From the NCBI GenBank assembly GCA_002733995.1, contig NVXR01000014.1, positions 19,834 to 83,833 of the forward strand: a stretch of DNA of 64,000 nt, given 5' to 3'. Under the pieces are notes generated by a model. The model ran no database searches. It saw nothing but the letters and a program-made list of their open reading frames with translations, and had not been told where the DNA came from. Made by a program: the position numbers and the translations under genes. Source of the stretch: Desulfotalea sp. (GTDB lineage Bacteria > Desulfobacterota > Desulfobulbia > Desulfobulbales > Desulfocapsaceae). Positions 7,195-16,589 of the stretch are shown piece by piece. The stretch's first letter is position 1, and the number at the start of each line of letters is the position of its first letter.

Positions 7195-8169
7195 ATGTAT
7201 AAGTTAAGAAAAAGACTCGCAAGAATGCTCGAAAACCGTAAGAGATTAGGTCAAGATGGATTCACCCTCCTCGAGCTCCTCGTCGTTGTAGCTATCCTTG
7301 CTGCAATCGCAGGAACTGCCACTATCGCCCTTAAAGACACCGATGCGCGTGCCTCTGCCGCCGCCCACGTTGCTATGATGGATGAGTTAAACAAAGGTAT
7401 CCGTACCTATCGCGTTATTAAAAGAAACGAACTTCCATCCCGCTTTGACTCTTTGATGGTAACCGCAACAGCTTCACAAGAAAGTGCAGGCGCTGTGGGC
7501 CTCATAACGGCCGCTGGCTTTCCGGATACCGATATTGTAACAGCTGTGCTACCAAAAGGTGTGGTTGATATAATGGTCGGAGGCGGCTTTGATGCCCTGC
7601 AGTATATCAATGAGGAGGGGACATATGGAGATATAGCAGTTGGTGATTGCACAAACGTTAACCTGAAATCAACCATCGCCTCTAGAAAAAATTCGGTGGT
7701 TGCCGGTAATATTTTCATGAGCCCTGAGGCTAATGGTTGTGGTTACACCGTAGAATTGGCTGATGCAATAACTGGCGAGCCTATCGATTTCGCAGGAAAG
7801 GAACCTAATGTAGTTCTCTGGAAAGGTGGTAGTGAACGTTTAACTGGCCAGCCAGACGCTGTTCCAGGCTCCTTTTTCGGTAAAGGTAACTTTGTTTATA
7901 TGCTCACGGGGGTAGGACCATCTTCTACTTTGTTTAACGCCAACGAGCTTGGCGGTATGACCACTGTTCCTGTGTATCGTCATGTTAAGACCGACGAGTA
8001 CAACCGTTTCATCGCCGTGTGGAATATCGGCACGTATGGAGAAGGCTCAGGGGGTACCGATAAGATCATTGCCGGCGATCAGATTGAGCTGGTAGCAATC
8101 GTTGATGGTGCCCTTGATACCAAAGAAGAAGAGCTTGGCGAATGGGACGGAACCCGCAACACAATCTAA
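7195..8169 (+). CDS. Type IV pilin-like pseudopilin (long leader)
   Basis: A 324-residue protein from ATG 7195, chosen for the GGAGG site seven bases upstream. A basic 22-residue leader ends in Gly22; Phe23 begins FTLLE with Glu27, the classical prepilin peptidase and N-methylation site, followed by a hydrophobic helix. The globular part is far larger than that of a typical major pilin (about 150 residues). It has a unique N-terminal leader length and no recognised C-terminal domain. It is the first gene of a long secretion/pilus-like cluster and lies behind an attenuator-like leader, so it may be the most highly expressed subunit. Processing would need a prepilin peptidase, which is not in this window. 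Confidence 0.85.
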   Translation: MYKLRKRLARMLENRKRLGQDGFTLLELLVVVAILAAIAGTATIALKDTDARASAAAHVAMMDELNKGIRTYRVIKRNELPSRFDSLMVTATASQESAGAVGLITAAGFPDTDIVTAVLPKGVVDIMVGGGFDALQYINEEGTYGDIAVGDCTNVNLKSTIASRKNSVVAGNIFMSPEANGCGYTVELADAITGEPIDFAGKEPNVVLWKGGSERLTGQPDAVPGSFFGKGNFVYMLTGVGPSSTLFNANELGGMTTVPVYRHVKTDEYNRFIAVWNIGTYGEGSGGTDKIIAGDQIELVAIVDGALDTKEEELGEWDGTRNTI

Positions 8170-8405
8170 CCTAAGTAGCTGTGTGTCTTAGAGGGTGGCA
8201 GACATGTCACTCTCGCCTTCATAGTACTACCTCTAGCCGGGGTCGGATCACCGTTTTCACGTCATCTCTTGATTCGACTCCGGCATCTGTACGCCCTAGG
8301 TCCAGAGACTTTTATCTGAAACACACGGGCTGAAAATACTATGACTCTCACCCCACCCCGCAGCATGGAAGTGTATTGCAGTAAACTTAAAAAAGGAGAT
8401 GGACA
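8170..8405 (+). other. Structured intergenic region between pseudopilin and lipoprotein genes
   Basis: No gene is seen in these 236 bases. GCCGGGGTCG (8236-8245) pairs with CGACTCCGGC (8275-8284) to form a 10-bp stem with one G-U pair and a 29-base loop. A weaker stem (GAGGGTG with CACTCTC) lies near 8190. These could be a processing or stabilising structure separating a highly expressed pilin message from the rest of the operon. Confidence 0.4.
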
Positions 8406-8756
8406 TTGCCCGAAATAATACGAACCACGAGATTTGTCGGCTTCATTTTTTTTGCATCACTTATACTTACGGGTTGTGGCGAATCTCCGGATGTTGAGTT
8501 GATGAAATCGGGGCTCACCAGGGTCGGCATGGCTAAAGACCAGGCAAAATGCTACGCAGAAGCCGCTGAAGACACGGTAAAAGGTGAACCCTATAACTAT
8601 ATCGCCAGACTCATGGGAGAAGGCCTTGGGGAGAAAAAAGCAATCAACAAGGCCCGGCGTAAGTTTGGAGCCGATTTCAAAACACCCTTAGAAGAAGCCA
8701 GAAAGAATTGCCTTAACCCAATACCTGCACCAACAGATACGGATGCAAACAAATAA
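8406..8756 (+). CDS. Small lipoprotein of the pilus/secretion cluster
   Basis: A 116-residue protein starting at TTG 8406 behind a strong AAAGGAG site. The N-terminal signal ends in the lipobox LTGC at about residues 21-24, so the mature protein is lipid-anchored, probably in the outer membrane. The mature part is mostly helical and charged with two further Cys (about residues 49 and 101) that could form a disulfide. It overlaps the next pseudopilin by 14 bases. Pilotin-like assistance to the secretin is a reasonable guess from context, since pilotins are small lipoproteins, but there is no sequence match I recognise. Confidence 0.75.
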   Translation: MPEIIRTTRFVGFIFFASLILTGCGESPDVELMKSGLTRVGMAKDQAKCYAEAAEDTVKGEPYNYIARLMGEGLGEKKAINKARRKFGADFKTPLEEARKNCLNPIPAPTDTDANK

Positions 8757-9549
8757 ACGATCCCAAGCGGGATTCACACTTATCGAAATGCTGGTAGTGG
8801 TCTCTCTGCTTGCGGCAACGGCCTATATTGCAACAGGGGCGTACAGCCATTTCCTGCGCCATTCGGAAGAGCAACTTGTCTATGGCGAAATGCAGGAGAT
8901 AGCCAATGCAATCAGGCAATTTAAGCAGGACAGCGGATATTATCCAAAGACTGGACCTTTTGATCTTTCCCTCGTAGCAGCAGATCACGGCAGGGTGCAC
9001 AGAAGTGATTTACCTTCGTTTATAAACGGGAGACCAGACGCTGAAATTAGACGTTGGTTTTACTCTCCAGCCAACTTATACCAACTGACTTCAGCCAAGA
9101 AGCTCACGACAAACCACCCACTTGGAGAGTGGAATGCGGAAACGGGTCGTGGCTGGCGAGGTCCATATATTGTTGGTTTTAAAGACGGTTATGTGGATAT
9201 CCGTAGTGGTATCAACAGCGACCTTAGTGACGATGTTGCCAAGCGATCAGCAGGAGATAAGACCGGGGATCCATTGACTGGAACTAATATTAAAGATGTA
9301 ACTGGCCTTGCTGATTCATTTATCCATAAATTTATAACAATCGACGGCAACACTCTGCTCGATTGGAGTCGAACGCACAGAGGTTCCGCCACGAACAGAT
9401 TAAGTGTGGCAAGATGGGGCCGCCCATATCTTGTATTTGGCTGGAACGGCAAACCTCAACTGGTAAGTATGGGCCCTAATGGCATCTTCAACGAACCGAC
9501 AAAAGACGACAAAACAAAACCAGACGATATTGTTTTACAGATTGAGTGA
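8743..9549 (+). CDS. Pseudopilin, GspG-like C-terminal region
   Basis: A 268-residue protein with a short leader ending in Gly10, then FTLIE with Glu15 and a hydrophobic helix. The C-terminal part has 'WGRPYLVFGWNGKPQLVSMGPNG' and a following acidic loop (KDD...KPDD). This resembles the end of GspG, where a 'DPWG...SxGxDG' segment and acidic residues bind calcium. The ATG overlaps the lipoprotein gene. It is probably a structural pseudopilin of the same apparatus as the products at 7195 and 10036. Confidence 0.85.
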   Translation: MQTNKRSQAGFTLIEMLVVVSLLAATAYIATGAYSHFLRHSEEQLVYGEMQEIANAIRQFKQDSGYYPKTGPFDLSLVAADHGRVHRSDLPSFINGRPDAEIRRWFYSPANLYQLTSAKKLTTNHPLGEWNAETGRGWRGPYIVGFKDGYVDIRSGINSDLSDDVAKRSAGDKTGDPLTGTNIKDVTGLADSFIHKFITIDGNTLLDWSRTHRGSATNRLSVARWGRPYLVFGWNGKPQLVSMGPNGIFNEPTKDDKTKPDDIVLQIE

Positions 9550-9556
9550 ATCGAAA

Positions 9557-10018
9557 ATGAAATTAATAACAACACCACTGCTCCTCCTTTTTATATGCCT
9601 CACAATCCTGGTACCATCCGCCATGGCCGTGCAGAGCGAAGAGTTCACCAGGATAGAGTTGGATCAGTTTATAGAACAGCAGAAGGCAAGCCTTATGGGC
9701 AGAAAAAAGTTGATCACCATGGCTGCACCGGTGAATTTTACCGCCAAGATGAAGCGTTTTCCTGAAGAAAAAGAAATGTCCTATATCTACGAGGCAATGC
9801 GGGTCTCTGGTGTCTCCCCTCTACCCGAGGTTAAGCACCGGATGTTTATTGAATCCAACGGTGGACGTATCCTCCCTGTGTACGTAGAAAAAGCCACGGT
9901 TGAAAAAATCAACCAAGATTTAAAGGAAGAGCAGACGGCCAATTTTCTTGCCTACCATGTCTACACCTACTCAAAAGGCCCCGCCTTCTTAATTGTTGAC
10001 TTTACCCCTATTAAATAA
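9557..10018 (+). CDS. Periplasmic protein of the pilus/secretion cluster
   Basis: A 153-residue protein; ATG 9557 is chosen because a clear signal peptide follows (Lys, then a Leu-rich core ending near Ala-Met-Ala at residue 24). The mature part of about 130 residues is mixed alpha/beta with no Cys and no recognised domain. It lies seven bases after one pseudopilin gene and 17 bases before another, so it should be co-expressed with the apparatus. A periplasmic accessory or assembly role is inferred from position only. Confidence 0.7.
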   Translation: MKLITTPLLLLFICLTILVPSAMAVQSEEFTRIELDQFIEQQKASLMGRKKLITMAAPVNFTAKMKRFPEEKEMSYIYEAMRVSGVSPLPEVKHRMFIESNGGRILPVYVEKATVEKINQDLKEEQTANFLAYHVYTYSKGPAFLIVDFTPIK

Positions 10019-10035
10019 CAGCAGAGTTGTTGACC

Positions 10036-11397
10036 ATGCGATATCTATCCCCCAAACATACGCTCCTTAATTCCCGGAGCGGTTTCACCCTCATTGAGCT
10101 GCTGATGGTCGTCACCATCATGTCAGCCGTCGCCTGGATGAGCCTCGGGGTGGTAAATAACAATATGGACCAAGTACGCTTTGATGACACCAAAAACCGC
10201 CTAGAAACAATAAAAAGGGCCATTATCGGTGATACCTCTCGTACAATTAATGGCCAGTCTGAGATCCGCGGCTATGTCGCTGATATGGGGGGGCTACCAC
10301 CCCATCTCCAGGCCTTATTGCAGAAAAATTACTGCGCAGGGTTCCCTCAGATCAACAACAAAGCAGATTGCGAGGCAGCCGCTACAAACGCATGGGTTGT
10401 GCAGGGAGGATATTGCACAAACCACACTGCTACAAATCCTACGACCTGTAGTAGTGCTAGTCCAATCGGTACTTGGATGGCTGGGTACAGTTATGACAGT
10501 AAATACAATCTTTGGACTGGCTGGAACGGACCGTACCTAACCGCCAAAGAACTTAGAGATTACCCAAAGTTTAGGGATGGTTGGGGGAATGAGAATACGA
10601 CGAGTGCCAATAACTTTGGCTGGAAAGTCACCTCGGGCACCGACTTCACGATTCAAAGCTACGGTAAAGACGGCGTTGCATCAACCACAGGAGTCAGTTT
10701 TTATGAAGCAGATTACCCCCCAAGCGCGACATCACCCTACCATCCGCTTATTACAAAAAATGAATACACAAATATTATCACTGGCGAAGGAGCGACCGCC
10801 ACTGCCGAGGATGGTAAAAATGGCATAATCATTAATTTTGGCACCCCAGAAGCGTGTTGGGGCTGTTGGGATGGCAGTGCTTACCTGCACTTCAACCCGT
10901 CCGAATCGTCCGAACCGTCCAACCCCGCAGACAGAAAAAATTGCGAAGCAGTCTCTACGAATCGTTGGAGACCCAAGATTGGTGTTGCTGATCCAACAAT
11001 GTGCACTGGTTCTACTCCACCTACTCCACCTGCTCCACCTACAGATGCTATAGGTGTGTGGCTACAAACATCTTACCCAAAAGAGAACATATGCATGCGA
11101 GTAGCCTATCGAGCAGCGGGTATAATCACAACAATTGATTCAGCCGGCAATGACATCAACAATTCGGTGGATAACACCTTTACATGGGACGGATCACGCC
11201 AAAGGTTAACGTTTATTTTTAAAGATAAGCAAACCCTGCCCATGGGAATCCTTGCCTACAATCTTTTTGAATATGACACGGCAACAACTCCTAAATGCTC
11301 AGAAACGGCTCTCTTCCAGGTCGAAAACAACTATTGGACCCCATTCACCATAGTACCAAAAACTTCAACAACACCACTAATCTGGAAACTCCAATAA
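10036..11397 (+). CDS. Large pseudopilin with long globular domain
   Basis: A 453-residue protein from ATG 10036 (a TTG three codons earlier is possible). The leader ends at Gly16, followed by FTLIE with Glu21 and a hydrophobic helix. The globular domain is exceptionally long. It has repeated Cys-containing segments resembling each other ('KxDCEAAATNAW' near residue 115 and 'RKNCEAVSTNRW' near 300), a Pro/Thr-rich linker (TPPTPPAPPT near residue 325) and a C-terminal beta-rich domain with two Cys. The internal similarity suggests a duplicated disulfide module. A large tip-located pseudopilin (compare GspK or PilY1-associated minor pilins) is a plausible role. Confidence 0.82.
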   Translation: MRYLSPKHTLLNSRSGFTLIELLMVVTIMSAVAWMSLGVVNNNMDQVRFDDTKNRLETIKRAIIGDTSRTINGQSEIRGYVADMGGLPPHLQALLQKNYCAGFPQINNKADCEAAATNAWVVQGGYCTNHTATNPTTCSSASPIGTWMAGYSYDSKYNLWTGWNGPYLTAKELRDYPKFRDGWGNENTTSANNFGWKVTSGTDFTIQSYGKDGVASTTGVSFYEADYPPSATSPYHPLITKNEYTNIITGEGATATAEDGKNGIIINFGTPEACWGCWDGSAYLHFNPSESSEPSNPADRKNCEAVSTNRWRPKIGVADPTMCTGSTPPTPPAPPTDAIGVWLQTSYPKENICMRVAYRAAGIITTIDSAGNDINNSVDNTFTWDGSRQRLTFIFKDKQTLPMGILAYNLFEYDTATTPKCSETALFQVENNYWTPFTIVPKTSTTPLIWKLQ

Positions 11398-11435
11398 ACA
11401 TCTGAGGCCGGTGGGCGGCGCATAGAGACAAAGCA

Positions 11436-13208
11436 ATGGCAAAATTAAATATATTACAAAAGATAAAAAGTATTAAAAAAACCACCCCGGCAAAAACTGA
11501 CAATTGCGCCTGCATAGATGTTGAGCAAAAAGGTTTTTCACGCCCCAGATCACCAAAACAAATCATCGTGTTTGAGAGCAGTGGAGCAGGCCTGAGCGGT
11601 GCCTTGATTGGTTGTAGTATCTTCCCCTCTAGGATGACAATCAGGGCATCTGCTCTTTCTACCGCCATTGAGCCAAAAGACGCCATTGCAGAAATTGTAA
11701 CAGAACTAAAAAAACAAACCGGAAAGACACTGCCTAAAACGGCTATTCTTGTCACTTCCTCTGCCGCCGGTGATCTGCTTTACCTTCCTGTTGATCCTAA
11801 AAAGAAGATGGCCAAGGCCCAGATGAGCGAGATGGTCCGTTGGGAACTTGAAGAACTGTTTGTGGAACAAAATGATATCTGGTCCATAGGCGCCCTGGTT
11901 CAGAGCCGTGGCTATCTGAGCCAAGGGGATCGTCAGGCATGCGAAGAACTCGTGGAGGCCGAAGGTGGCCGGATAAACTCCAACATTTATAACGAGTACA
12001 TTAGCAAAGAGCAACTTAGCGAATGCCTCAACCTCCAGGAACAATTTCTGGCCCAAGATGAAGAACTCGCCCCCGGCTGGAGCTGCCATGCAGACGCTGA
12101 AGAGATGGACAGTTATACCTGGTATGGGATGGCTATTGGTGATGGTATCCGCAGACGCTGGGTTGCAGCGTGCGCTAAAGGTGGCCTTTCTTTACGCTGG
12201 GTCTACCCACGACTGGGCTGCGGCACAGCACTTATTAGAGACGACTCAAGCTGGGTCCTAGTTGATATAACCCAAGAACAACTCGCATTTTTTAGCGGCA
12301 CGGGTGACAGATTACAGTCCTTTAGCCGTAAATCATGCCGCTATGGCCTTAGCGAAGTTGAGCCAATTACAGACAGCTTACGCGCCATCCTCCACCCAGA
12401 TATTAAGACTATCTACCTCTCCTGCCCTCCGGAACAGAGCCACACCCTACACGACTCTATCAGCACAGTATTTGGTCAGCGGGTAGTGCTGCTCGAAGGG
12501 ACTGATATGTCCTTTGACCAAGATAAAGGGGTGGCAAGTTCTCTTTCCATGAATGCTGCTGCCGCGCATATGCTTGGTCTTGTCAAGAGTCACCTGCTCA
12601 CCAGGGTAGAGGCTGCTCCCCCCGGCCCTCCCATCTGGAAAGACAAACAGCTCTACCCATGGGCGGCTATGGTTATACTTCTCATAGCCATCGGTTCTCT
12701 ACATACCTTTCTCAACGAACAGGCTGCGGCCAACGAATGGGCCCTTGAGAAGGCAGAGATTAAATTTGATAAGAAAAAGAAAATCAAGCAACAGGCAATG
12801 GCCACCCTAAGTGAAGTAAGACAGCTGGAAAAACAACTCCACGCAAAAGAAGAAATACTCAAGGAGCAACAACGGCAGAGCATAGTTCTTAATACCATAA
12901 TCCGCAAACGCCAGGACCTTGTCCCCGGAATTATTGAAGCCCTTGGCGAGTCTGTAAATAACCTGGTGGTACTCAAAATGCTTGAAGAAGCTGAAGACCG
13001 ATCCGGCTTCTACCTTGAGGGCTGGGCCTTAAAGGATACCGAGGGACAGCTTTTCACCAAGGCGCTCAGTGAAAACTTGAAAAAGTGGAACTATAAACTC
13101 AGCAATATCAGTCTGAGTAGGGGCAAAAGCAAACAAGGCCTCGATGGCTTTGTCCTCAAACTCAACATGGTGACAACTCTGCCACTAAAAGGTGATGGAG
13201 ATGCTTAA
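11436..13208 (+). CDS. GspL / PilM-PilN-like inner-membrane assembly protein
   Basis: A 590-residue bitopic protein. The N-terminal 380 residues look like the actin-fold cytoplasmic domain of PilM/GspL, with an insertion of acidic, helical sequence around residues 140-230. A membrane helix lies near residues 405-425, followed by a coiled coil and a small periplasmic ferredoxin-like domain as in PilN/GspL. In type II secretion GspL links the ATPase GspE to the inner-membrane platform. The next gene (GspM/PilO-like) overlaps it, as usual for this pair. The platform role is inferred from fold pattern and order, since sequence conservation is low. Confidence 0.75.
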   Translation: MAKLNILQKIKSIKKTTPAKTDNCACIDVEQKGFSRPRSPKQIIVFESSGAGLSGALIGCSIFPSRMTIRASALSTAIEPKDAIAEIVTELKKQTGKTLPKTAILVTSSAAGDLLYLPVDPKKKMAKAQMSEMVRWELEELFVEQNDIWSIGALVQSRGYLSQGDRQACEELVEAEGGRINSNIYNEYISKEQLSECLNLQEQFLAQDEELAPGWSCHADAEEMDSYTWYGMAIGDGIRRRWVAACAKGGLSLRWVYPRLGCGTALIRDDSSWVLVDITQEQLAFFSGTGDRLQSFSRKSCRYGLSEVEPITDSLRAILHPDIKTIYLSCPPEQSHTLHDSISTVFGQRVVLLEGTDMSFDQDKGVASSLSMNAAAAHMLGLVKSHLLTRVEAAPPGPPIWKDKQLYPWAAMVILLIAIGSLHTFLNEQAAANEWALEKAEIKFDKKKKIKQQAMATLSEVRQLEKQLHAKEEILKEQQRQSIVLNTIIRKRQDLVPGIIEALGESVNNLVVLKMLEEAEDRSGFYLEGWALKDTEGQLFTKALSENLKKWNYKLSNISLSRGKSKQGLDGFVLKLNMVTTLPLKGDGDA

Positions 13209-13854
13209 TAAATGGCGACGACTTTCCTCCAAAGAAAGGATGCAATACAAGCTTGTTTGCCTGTTTCTGATAGCAGGTTTGTATGGGCTTGTCTTTTATC
13301 CCAGCGCCCATGCTAGATATTTTGAATCCGAAAAAATGCTCCATAGAAAGCTCGATCGTATAAAGAAAAGGACGTCCATGGTGAACATTCAAAATAGTGG
13401 TGGAAATCCCAAAGTTATACAGCGGAGAATTGATAAAATAGACAAAAAAATTGCGGCAACAATCGCTGAGTTCGACGAACTTGACACCGGTTTCGCTCCT
13501 ATTGACTCCACCGAGATCCAACAACTGCTACTGCTGGAAATTTCCAAACTGGCCGAGCGTACAGGTCTAGAGCTGATCTCCGTTGCCCAAAAAGGCTATA
13601 CCCGTAAAGGGGAGCTGAGCATAGCACCGATCGACCCGATTCTGAACCGCCCACTGCTCATGGTTATTGCCAACGGCGATTACTTTACACTGCTCGACTT
13701 CCTCCACGGCCTAAAAGATCTTTCTTTTTACGTGTCTGTTATGAACCTCAAAATGTACACAGAACTTAATAGTGAAGAGAAGGCTTCCATGCACATGCAT
13801 TCCAGTGAGCTGCCACCAGGAACTCTTACCGTAGCCCTTGAGCTATCAATCTGA
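13201..13854 (+). CDS. GspM / PilO-like inner-membrane platform protein
   Basis: About 217 residues. ATG 13201 is preferred because the AAGG site is eight bases upstream; ATG 13195 and GTG 13192 are alternatives. A short cytoplasmic segment is followed by one membrane helix (residues about 20-38), a coiled-coil region and a C-terminal ferredoxin-like domain ('LLMVIANGDYFTLLDFLHGL'), as in PilO and GspM. Overlap with the GspL-like gene supports a heterodimer in the inner-membrane platform. Confidence 0.75.
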   Translation: MLNKWRRLSSKERMQYKLVCLFLIAGLYGLVFYPSAHARYFESEKMLHRKLDRIKKRTSMVNIQNSGGNPKVIQRRIDKIDKKIAATIAEFDELDTGFAPIDSTEIQQLLLLEISKLAERTGLELISVAQKGYTRKGELSIAPIDPILNRPLLMVIANGDYFTLLDFLHGLKDLSFYVSVMNLKMYTELNSEEKASMHMHSSELPPGTLTVALELSI

Positions 13855-13868
13855 AAAGAAAATAAACC

Positions 13869-14957
13869 ATGGAAAATTCTAGACAACAATTTGACGCCTT
13901 ACTTGCGACCTGTGTACAAAAAGGTGCATCGGATATGCACCTCTCAAGCGATGAACTTATCTGTTTCCGCATCCATGGTATTCTCTCCACCTTTGGGGAT
14001 ACCCTTTTCAGTGCCAAGAACGTGGAGGCGATGGCCCAGTCCGTTATGACCGAAAAACAATTTGCAGACTTCCACCTCAATAAATCTCTGGATATGGGCT
14101 ATTTCGATCCTGCTGGTGATAGGTTTCGGATCAACTGCTATTGGGCAATGGGCAAACCCGCCATGGCCATCCGGTATCTCGACCAGCGTCTACTTTCCTT
14201 TGAAGAACTTTTTCTACCACAACAGTTAAGAGAACTTGCCAATCTCCACTCTGGCCTTGTGCTGGTTACCGGAGCAACAGGTAGCGGCAAGTCGTCCACC
14301 CTTGCGGTACTGCTCAATGAGATTAACGAGACCAGAAGCTGCCACATTATCACGGTGGAAGATCCGGTGGAGTTTGTCCACAAGAATAAAAAAGGCATCA
14401 TCCATCACCGGGAAGTTCATAACGATGTTCCCAGCTATGCCGATGCTATGCGGGCTGCTCTACGTGAAGATCCGGATGTGATCATGGTGGGAGAAATGCG
14501 CGATCTTGAAACAATGCAGGCGGCAATCACCGCCGCAGAAACCGGACATCTGGTCTTTTCCACCCTGCACACCGGCGAAGCAATTGGCGCCATCGAACGA
14601 TTTATCGGCCATTTTGGCGGGGAAGAACAGTCCGTTGCCCGCCACCGTCTCGGCATGGTTCTACGCGCCGTTATCTCCCAAAGACTAGTGGTAAAGCGAG
14701 ACGGCAAAGGACGGGTTCCAGCGGTTGAACTCCTCTCCGTGAACATGGCTGTTGCCAATATGATCCAGTCGTCCAAAACCAGGCAGATATACTCCCTAAT
14801 GGAGTCCAGTGGTGATGGCACCATGTGGACCCTTGATCAGGACCTTGCCAAGCTTGTGAAAAACAACATCATCACCAAAGACGTGGCCCTTAGAACCTGT
14901 AATGACAGAAACAGTTTTGACAAAATGGTCAACGTCGCTCCAAGAGGAAACCGCTAA
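13869..14957 (+). CDS. PilT/PilU-family retraction-type ATPase
   Basis: A 362-residue hexameric ATPase of the type II/IV secretion superfamily. Visible motifs are the PilT start 'GASDMHLS', Walker A GATGSGKSS near residue 135, an Asp box, a His box (GHLVFSTLHT) and a degenerate Walker B (DVIMVGEMRD). It lacks the large N-terminal domain and tetra-Cys element of GspE. PilT proteins power pilus retraction. Its place between the platform gene and gspE is unlike classical type II secretion clusters, which have no retraction ATPase, and moves the system toward a dynamic pilus. It lies three bases before the GspE-like gene. Confidence 0.9.
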   Translation: MENSRQQFDALLATCVQKGASDMHLSSDELICFRIHGILSTFGDTLFSAKNVEAMAQSVMTEKQFADFHLNKSLDMGYFDPAGDRFRINCYWAMGKPAMAIRYLDQRLLSFEELFLPQQLRELANLHSGLVLVTGATGSGKSSTLAVLLNEINETRSCHIITVEDPVEFVHKNKKGIIHHREVHNDVPSYADAMRAALREDPDVIMVGEMRDLETMQAAITAAETGHLVFSTLHTGEAIGAIERFIGHFGGEEQSVARHRLGMVLRAVISQRLVVKRDGKGRVPAVELLSVNMAVANMIQSSKTRQIYSLMESSGDGTMWTLDQDLAKLVKNNIITKDVALRTCNDRNSFDKMVNVAPRGNR

Positions 14958-14959
14958 TT

Positions 14960-16588
14960 ATGGCTATTAGTGAAACCACCCTTATTGAAGCGGGTATTGA
15001 GGTTGGTCTGGTACCTGCTGAACTGATACAAAGCTTACGCCTTGAGGCCAAAAGGGAACGCTTACGACTCCTGGAGGTAATCACTAGGGCCTGCCGATTC
15101 CCTGAAACCGCGCTGTACCAGGCAGTAGCAAACCTGCGTAAGATTCCATTCATCCAACCGGCGGAATTAGTAGCGGACGTAGCGACAGTTGAACTTTTAC
15201 ACAAAGCAGCCAGACAGCAGCGCCCTATGCTACCCATCATTGGACAAAACGGTGAAAACATCCTGGTTTTATCCGATCCGGACGACAGAATCAGCCTAGA
15301 ACGGGCCGAACGGGCAACAGGCCTACGCTTTGAGCTTGCTCTTTCCGACCCCCTTGCACTGCAGACCGCCATTAATCGCCTTGCGGCAAAAACAAAGGGC
15401 ACCCTCTCTCCAGGAAGTAAAACTGAAGATGCCGATCCGGTCGAACTTCTCAATGAGATTATGAAGGAAGTGTATCTAAGGCAGGCATCTGATGTCCATT
15501 TTGAACCATTTGAAGATGGAATGCGCATCCGCCTACGGGTTGACGGACAGATGCAGGAATATCCCAAGGCCCTGAACAAGGCCGAAGAAGAGGGCCTTAT
15601 GAACCGGGTTAAGGTCCTCGCTTCTCTTGATATTGCTGAACACCGAATGGCCCAAGATGGTGCTATGAAATACGGCATCCTTAACTGGAACATCCCGGAG
15701 GTCGATATTCGGGTCGCCACTATCCCCACACGCTGGGGCGAACGGGGCACCATGCGAATACTTGGTGAAGATACGGGACTCCTCTCCCTTGAAGAGCTGG
15801 GGATGCCCGAAAAGATGCTTGTTGAATTCAGAGACGCAATTAGCAGGCCCCACGGCATTATTCTCGTCACCGGCCCCACAGGAAGTGGCAAATCAACCAC
15901 CCTCTATGGTGCTATTCGCGAACTAAAGATTGACCAAGTGAACGTACTTACCGTTGAAGACCCGGTGGAACAAACCATTGAAGGTATCAGCCAGGTTCAG
16001 GTCAGTGGCAAGGTAAGCTTTGCCCAGGCGCTCCGATCTTTTTTGCGCCATGACCCCGACGTTATTTTGGTGGGCGAGATACGAGATCAAGAGACCGTGG
16101 AGATTGGCTTGCGCTCGGCCATGACCGGTCATCTTGTGCTGTCAACCCTGCACACCAATGATTCTATTGGAGCCATCAGCAGGCTTGTAGATATAGGGGC
16201 TGAGCGATTTCTGATCGGCTCCACCCTTGCGGGGGTACTCGCCCAGCGTTTAACCAGAAAACTCTGCTCCCATTGCAGAAAAAAGAGACTAGCGACAGCT
16301 AAAGAGTTACGTCTCCTTGGGAAAACGGAGGGCCAGGAACTCGAAATATGTGAACCTGTTGGCTGTTCGTTTTGTCTGGGTTCTGGCTTTAAGGGCCGTA
16401 TCGGTATTTTTGAAGCATTTTGGGTTACCAAAGAACTGACCAGGGCTATTTCGGAAGGACTCAGTGAAGGCAAAATCCGGGAGCTTGCTGCCGGCATGAC
16501 AACCCTCTGGATGGATGCCACGGAAAAAGTAATCCGCGGTGATGTCTGTCTTTCTGAAGTGTATCATTTAAGACCTGAGGACACCTAA
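14960..16588 (+). CDS. GspE/PilB-family assembly ATPase
   Basis: A 542-residue protein with the full type II/IV assembly ATPase layout. There is an N-terminal MshEN-like domain (residues about 1-140) and a central N2 domain ('ASDVHFEPFEDGMRIRLRVDG'). Walker A GPTGSGKST lies near residue 305, followed by Asp and His boxes ('TGHLVLSTLHTND') and Walker B. The zinc tetra-Cys element has one CxxC pair near residue 436 and a second near 470. It drives pilus or pseudopilus assembly at the inner membrane. It is coupled to the GspF-like gene by a one-base gap. Assignment to the superfamily is secure; the secreted substrate or pilus is unknown. Confidence 0.93.
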   Translation: MAISETTLIEAGIEVGLVPAELIQSLRLEAKRERLRLLEVITRACRFPETALYQAVANLRKIPFIQPAELVADVATVELLHKAARQQRPMLPIIGQNGENILVLSDPDDRISLERAERATGLRFELALSDPLALQTAINRLAAKTKGTLSPGSKTEDADPVELLNEIMKEVYLRQASDVHFEPFEDGMRIRLRVDGQMQEYPKALNKAEEEGLMNRVKVLASLDIAEHRMAQDGAMKYGILNWNIPEVDIRVATIPTRWGERGTMRILGEDTGLLSLEELGMPEKMLVEFRDAISRPHGIILVTGPTGSGKSTTLYGAIRELKIDQVNVLTVEDPVEQTIEGISQVQVSGKVSFAQALRSFLRHDPDVILVGEIRDQETVEIGLRSAMTGHLVLSTLHTNDSIGAISRLVDIGAERFLIGSTLAGVLAQRLTRKLCSHCRKKRLATAKELRLLGKTEGQELEICEPVGCSFCLGSGFKGRIGIFEAFWVTKELTRAISEGLSEGKIRELAAGMTTLWMDATEKVIRGDVCLSEVYHLRPEDT

Positions 16589-16589
16589 A

